A DNA stretch of 64,000 nucleotides from Gilliamella sp. wkB308 (lineage in GTDB: Bacteria; Pseudomonadota; Gammaproteobacteria; Enterobacterales; Orbaceae): positions 298,641-362,640 of the forward strand of contig NZ_LZGN01000037.1 in NCBI RefSeq assembly GCF_001690185.1, given 5' to 3'. Below, piece by piece: positions 60,628-64,000 of the stretch. The notes below the pieces were generated by a model. It was not told where the DNA came from. It saw only the letters and a program-made list of their open reading frames with translations, and made no database searches. Both the position numbers and the translations under genes were made by a program. The number at the start of each line of letters is the position of its first letter. The first letter of the stretch is position 1.

Positions 60628-63600
60628 TTAAAAGTTGTATCGGTAACCTAGGTTGATCTGCTTTTTGTTAAACTTATTCCCTTTAGCGAAATCAACTTCA
60701 CTGTAGATATGATGATTATTTTGTATGGTTGTGTTTATACCAAGTGCATTTTCAAACCAATGTCCACGATATTGATTAGATTCCTTGATATGATTTAATC
60801 GGTAAGAAGTATCACCATCAAACTCTTTAACATACCCTGTTTTTAAGTAAATATTGGTTTGATTTTTGATATTCGGTATCGCATATCCCATTATGACGCT
60901 TGTACGTCCTATCAATGAGTTATAGCGATCATATTTAACTTTGAGTGCATTGCTCGCTTTTGTTGAATCAGCACCATTACGAGTATAAACAACTTGTAAC
61001 TGAGGTTCTGCATATATCCCTTGTTTTTCATCAGAAAGGTAAAAACGTTTCCCTGCTTCTAACGATAAACTTAGTGCGTGGGTATTCCCTTTACCCGAAA
61101 TATTTTTACCTTGGCTATCTCTAACATCAAATTGATTTTTTAATTTGGATAATTTGAAAATGCCGTCTAAGTAAAAATCGTTATTGGTGATATAAGTAGA
61201 ATAGAGACCAACATTATAGTTTTTTCCTGAACCACTTCCTTGTTTAAAATCTTGATCTACATTATAGTAGCCAATCATTCCACCTAAATAGAATCGACCC
61301 TTTTCAGATTCATAAACCAGTTTATCAATACCACTTTGTAGCCCCCGATAATTCATTTTATAATCATTGTAATCAACTGATGCAAATGAGTTTAATTGAC
61401 CAACTACGCCTCTCATCCAAAAATCGCCTTGATGATCCGATATATTCCGTAAATCTCCTATTCGTTGTAATAAAGTTTGGATATCAATATAAACAAGCAT
61501 ATAGTTAGTATTTGCAAAGCTTAGCGTTGCTTGAGCCGTTGAAGTTTTTGATGGTTTTGAAGGTTTCTGTTTTGAACCTGTACTATATAACTCCCAACCA
61601 CCAAGATCGTCTGAATCAGGATCAGTAATTTGTCTGATATCATATTCATAACCACCTAATTCAACTTTATTGATTAATTTGAAATCGGCATGATTTCCAT
61701 TAGTTTCAATGATGTCAATTTTTTCTGTTCCTGTCGTGCTTTGCGATCCATCATTTTTTACAATGACATAATGTTGCCCATTCGTCCCATCTTTATCGGT
61801 TATTATTAATTTATCTGTTTTTTGGTTAACAATATCCGTTTGGAAATAAAAGCGACTATTATTACCCGTTAATTTATTTGTCTCTAATACAGTATAATTT
61901 GAAGGCTGGTTAGCATTTTCAAGTAATTTACCTTGCTCATCTTTCCAATTGTCGTAGCGATTAAGGTAAATTTCACTATCTTGGACATTTAAATTAGTCA
62001 CATTTGAATCACGTTGAATGTACCATGTAGATTGATTATTCAAGCTTATGTTAGATTGACTTGCTTGATTGTCTTTGTCTAAGGTTTTATCCGTAAAGAT
62101 ACTCCCTTTTAAGATCGATGCATTTGATGTTAAATTGAAACTACTTGAAACCTTATCAACCACTTTAGCCGTTCCACCGCCATAAGTAACATTTAATAGA
62201 TCGGTATTTTCAGCAGCTGTTGCCGAACTATTTTTTAATACCAGCACACCATTTTTTACTGAATCAGCCACAGTCATAGCTAAATTATTATCGTTGATAT
62301 GCGATAACATACCGACATCAAGGCTGTGATCTCCAACCTGAATTAAATTACCGCTAGCATAGGTATTATTTCCATTTTTGTCACAACCACCAAGTTTACA
62401 GATAAAACTGTTATTATCACTGGTGTTAATCAATTCGAACTTGCCTGATTTTCCATCACTGGTAATGTCTACATTTTCGAGCATCATATTTTGAGCAAGA
62501 TCTTTTGCCGAAGAACCATCTTCATTCAGACTGTAACCATTGCCAAAATTAAAACGTATTGCTGTGGTCGCTGAATGAATCGTACTACGACCTTGTCCAT
62601 CCAACCCATGCATTTTTATGCTTGCTCCATCACCAATTAAGCGAAGACCATATGAGTTCTCCGCATCCGTTGTTATATGAGTTTCTCCATAAGTTTCAAT
62701 GCTTGAAGACGCGAGTTCCGATCCTATTTCACCGCCATGCTTAAAGATTTTTCCATCCTTATGCATTGTTCCTAAACGACCAGCGTTAATACCATCAGAA
62801 ATGCTTCCTGTAGTATGAATTTGCGTGACAAAATTACTGTGTTTGTCGTTATTTAAAATAACAGATGAACCACCCGTTGCTCGAATACCCCGTGAATCCG
62901 TGCCGTTAGTCTGTATAATTAAAGATCCTTTATCATAACCTTTGGCTATAACCTGTGACTGTTCCAATGTTCGAATCGCTGAACCGGCACGACTAGCAAG
63001 GCTACCAATTTCACCTCCAGCAAATGTGACGGTTGACCCTTTATTTTTAGTATAAATCCCCATGACATAATCTTGAGAAGAATCAGTATTAATTTTAACA
63101 AGATCAAGATCTATCGTTCCTTTGCCTTCTGCCCATATGCCGGCACTTGATGCACCTGTGTTAGAAATTGTCGCAATTGACAATCCATGATTACCTTGAA
63201 TTTTTATACTACCGTTGTTAACACCAATTGTTCCATAAGGTGTTGTGGCATTTTCAACGGATAAATCTAATTTATCAGCAAAAATAGTTAATTGACCGCC
63301 AGAGCCTGCCCATAATGCATTGTTTGCATTCCAATCGTTGGTATATTTATCCTTTGATTTGATTGTCACGTTATTTGCTTTAACGGTTGCTGTGGCACCT
63401 TTTTCAACAGAAATACCTCGACCTCTTTGATTTTTATTGTCGCCAATATCGATTGTTATATCTTTTGTTGTATCGGAAGTGTTCAATAAATAATTTGCTT
63501 TGCTACCAGTTACATTAATTCCGTTACTATTTGACTCAATCCCAGGATTATTGATAATTAAGCTACTAGCGGTATCATGGCTAACTGTCGCCCCTGCGTT

Positions 63601-63762
63601 AACATTAATATTAGTAAGATTATTCTCATTCGTTTCGCAAGAGTTAGTGGCATTAATTTGACCATTTGCGATACTACATGGTAAAGCATTAACATAAGTC
63701 GCGCTGGAAAGCGTTATTAATGCTATAGTTTGATAAACAACAGAAAACTTATGATTTTTCAT
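60628..63762 (-). CDS. Type Va autotransporter, pertactin-like passenger
   Basis: 1044-aa surface protein. Signal peptide (cleavage after ALP or NA), then a long passenger (about residues 30-740) rich in Asn, Thr, Gly and Ser with repeating beta-strand patterns (ITIDIGDN, GISVEKGATATV) expected to form a beta helix. The C-terminal 270 residues form the translocator barrel (FWMRGVVGQLNSFASVDY, AGKRFYLSDEKQGIYAEPQL) ending in NLGYRYNF with the terminal Phe. No protease triad is evident, so an adhesin role is more likely than a protease; the target is unknown. Confidence 0.9.
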   Translation of the reverse strand: MKNHKFSVVYQTIALITLSSATYVNALPCSIANGQINATNSCETNENNLTNINVNAGATVSHDTASSLIINNPGIESNSNGINVTGSKANYLLNTSDTTKDITIDIGDNKNQRGRGISVEKGATATVKANNVTIKSKDKYTNDWNANNALWAGSGGQLTIFADKLDLSVENATTPYGTIGVNNGSIKIQGNHGLSIATISNTGASSAGIWAEGKGTIDLDLVKINTDSSQDYVMGIYTKNKGSTVTFAGGEIGSLASRAGSAIRTLEQSQVIAKGYDKGSLIIQTNGTDSRGIRATGGSSVILNNDKHSNFVTQIHTTGSISDGINAGRLGTMHKDGKIFKHGGEIGSELASSSIETYGETHITTDAENSYGLRLIGDGASIKMHGLDGQGRSTIHSATTAIRFNFGNGYSLNEDGSSAKDLAQNMMLENVDITSDGKSGKFELINTSDNNSFICKLGGCDKNGNNTYASGNLIQVGDHSLDVGMLSHINDNNLAMTVADSVKNGVLVLKNSSATAAENTDLLNVTYGGGTAKVVDKVSSSFNLTSNASILKGSIFTDKTLDKDNQASQSNISLNNQSTWYIQRDSNVTNLNVQDSEIYLNRYDNWKDEQGKLLENANQPSNYTVLETNKLTGNNSRFYFQTDIVNQKTDKLIITDKDGTNGQHYVIVKNDGSQSTTGTEKIDIIETNGNHADFKLINKVELGGYEYDIRQITDPDSDDLGGWELYSTGSKQKPSKPSKTSTAQATLSFANTNYMLVYIDIQTLLQRIGDLRNISDHQGDFWMRGVVGQLNSFASVDYNDYKMNYRGLQSGIDKLVYESEKGRFYLGGMIGYYNVDQDFKQGSGSGKNYNVGLYSTYITNNDFYLDGIFKLSKLKNQFDVRDSQGKNISGKGNTHALSLSLEAGKRFYLSDEKQGIYAEPQLQVVYTRNGADSTKASNALKVKYDRYNSLIGRTSVIMGYAIPNIKNQTNIYLKTGYVKEFDGDTSYRLNHIKESNQYRGHWFENALGINTTIQNNHHIYSEVDFAKGNKFNKKQINLGYRYNF

Positions 63763-63811
63763 ATAAATTAATAGCCTATAAAATATTTAACCTAAAATTA
63801 AATCAAAAAAA

Positions 63812-63839
63812 ACATGATGTAATTTTCATTACATCATGT
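63812..63839 (-). terminator. Strong hairpin upstream of the autotransporter
   Basis: Perfect 12-bp stem (ACATGATGTAAT / ATTACATCATGT) with a 4-nt loop. On the minus strand it is followed by eight T residues, so it would end transcription of a minus-strand gene lying beyond the right edge. The remaining bases to 64000 show no gene. Confidence 0.75.
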
Positions 63840-64000
63840 CGTTCTATTTTTTATTTTCATAAAAACAGAATGTCAGTTTTAAAACTTATTGATCTATTCA
63901 TCGTTTAAAATAGATGTTTTGTCAGGGAGATTCACAAAACCAACCTTACATAATTATTATAAATTAAATATTATTTACTTACTATATACATTTCTTTACT

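Noticed and set aside
63895..63960. Minus-strand tail-like peptide (VGFVNLPDKTSILNDE) near the right edge
   Set aside because: Stops lie just upstream in the same frame and there is no start; too short to support a gene.

Overview
The window looks like a chromosomal segment of an AT-rich gammaproteobacterium. Housekeeping genes (bamA-skp-lpxD, crp, aspS-nudB, tmaR, pyrF-yciH, tmk-holB, yejABEF) resemble the enterobacterial versions, but gene order is rearranged and codon use is very AT-rich. This would fit the Orbaceae (for example Gilliamella, a bee-gut genus). The genus is an inference; no marker in the window fixes it.

Layout. 1-8970: envelope-biogenesis block on the minus strand (tig partial, lpxD, skp, bamA, rseP, cdsA, uppS), then crp. 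9327-13716: dusC-moeB and an M20 amidohydrolase operon with two membrane proteins. 13989-18786: aspS, nudB, a small exported protein, ubiD and tmaR on the plus strand. 18841-25438: yciH-pyrF, a three-gene O-acetylation set (MBOAT plus two SGNH proteins), holB-tmk. 25775-26412: a small ORF coupled to a lipoprotein gene. 26526-34863: a type I-E CRISPR-Cas locus with two arrays, cas2, cas1, cas6e, cas5e, cas7e and one long gene fusing cas8e to cse2. 35186-42756: frdC-frdD without frdA-frdB, a ynfC-like gene and yejABEF. 43140-45833: cas3, separated from the rest of the system. 46316-59803: a near-complete VirB/VirD4 type IV secretion system with no relaxase in view. 60112-60431: a dead chorismate-mutase-like gene. 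60628-63762: a large autotransporter.

The most interesting element is at 34715-34863, upstream of the cas operon. Two degenerate copies of the CRISPR repeat, both keeping the Cas6e hairpin, flank a 21-nt spacer-like sequence. The first 10 nt of that spacer match a site 96 bp away exactly, and the site has AAG, the classical type I-E PAM, directly 5'. Overall 17 of 21 positions match, and two of the four mismatches fall on every-sixth positions that do not pair in type I-E Cascade. The site overlaps the best -10/-35 candidate of the cas operon. A consensus extended -10 promoter starts transcription at the first degenerate repeat. This is the architecture expected of a mini-CRISPR guide RNA (CreR/CreA-like) that lets Cascade repress its own promoter. 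A 60-codon ORF with a strong ribosome binding site lies between that promoter and the cas genes.

The large-subunit gene is also unusual. Cas8e and Cse2 are one 731-codon frame, but a Shine-Dalgarno and ATG sit exactly at the Cse2 boundary, so a separate small subunit may still be made by internal initiation. The two arrays use repeats that differ by compensatory stem changes and share a leader motif. Array 2 abuts a decapitated gene directly.
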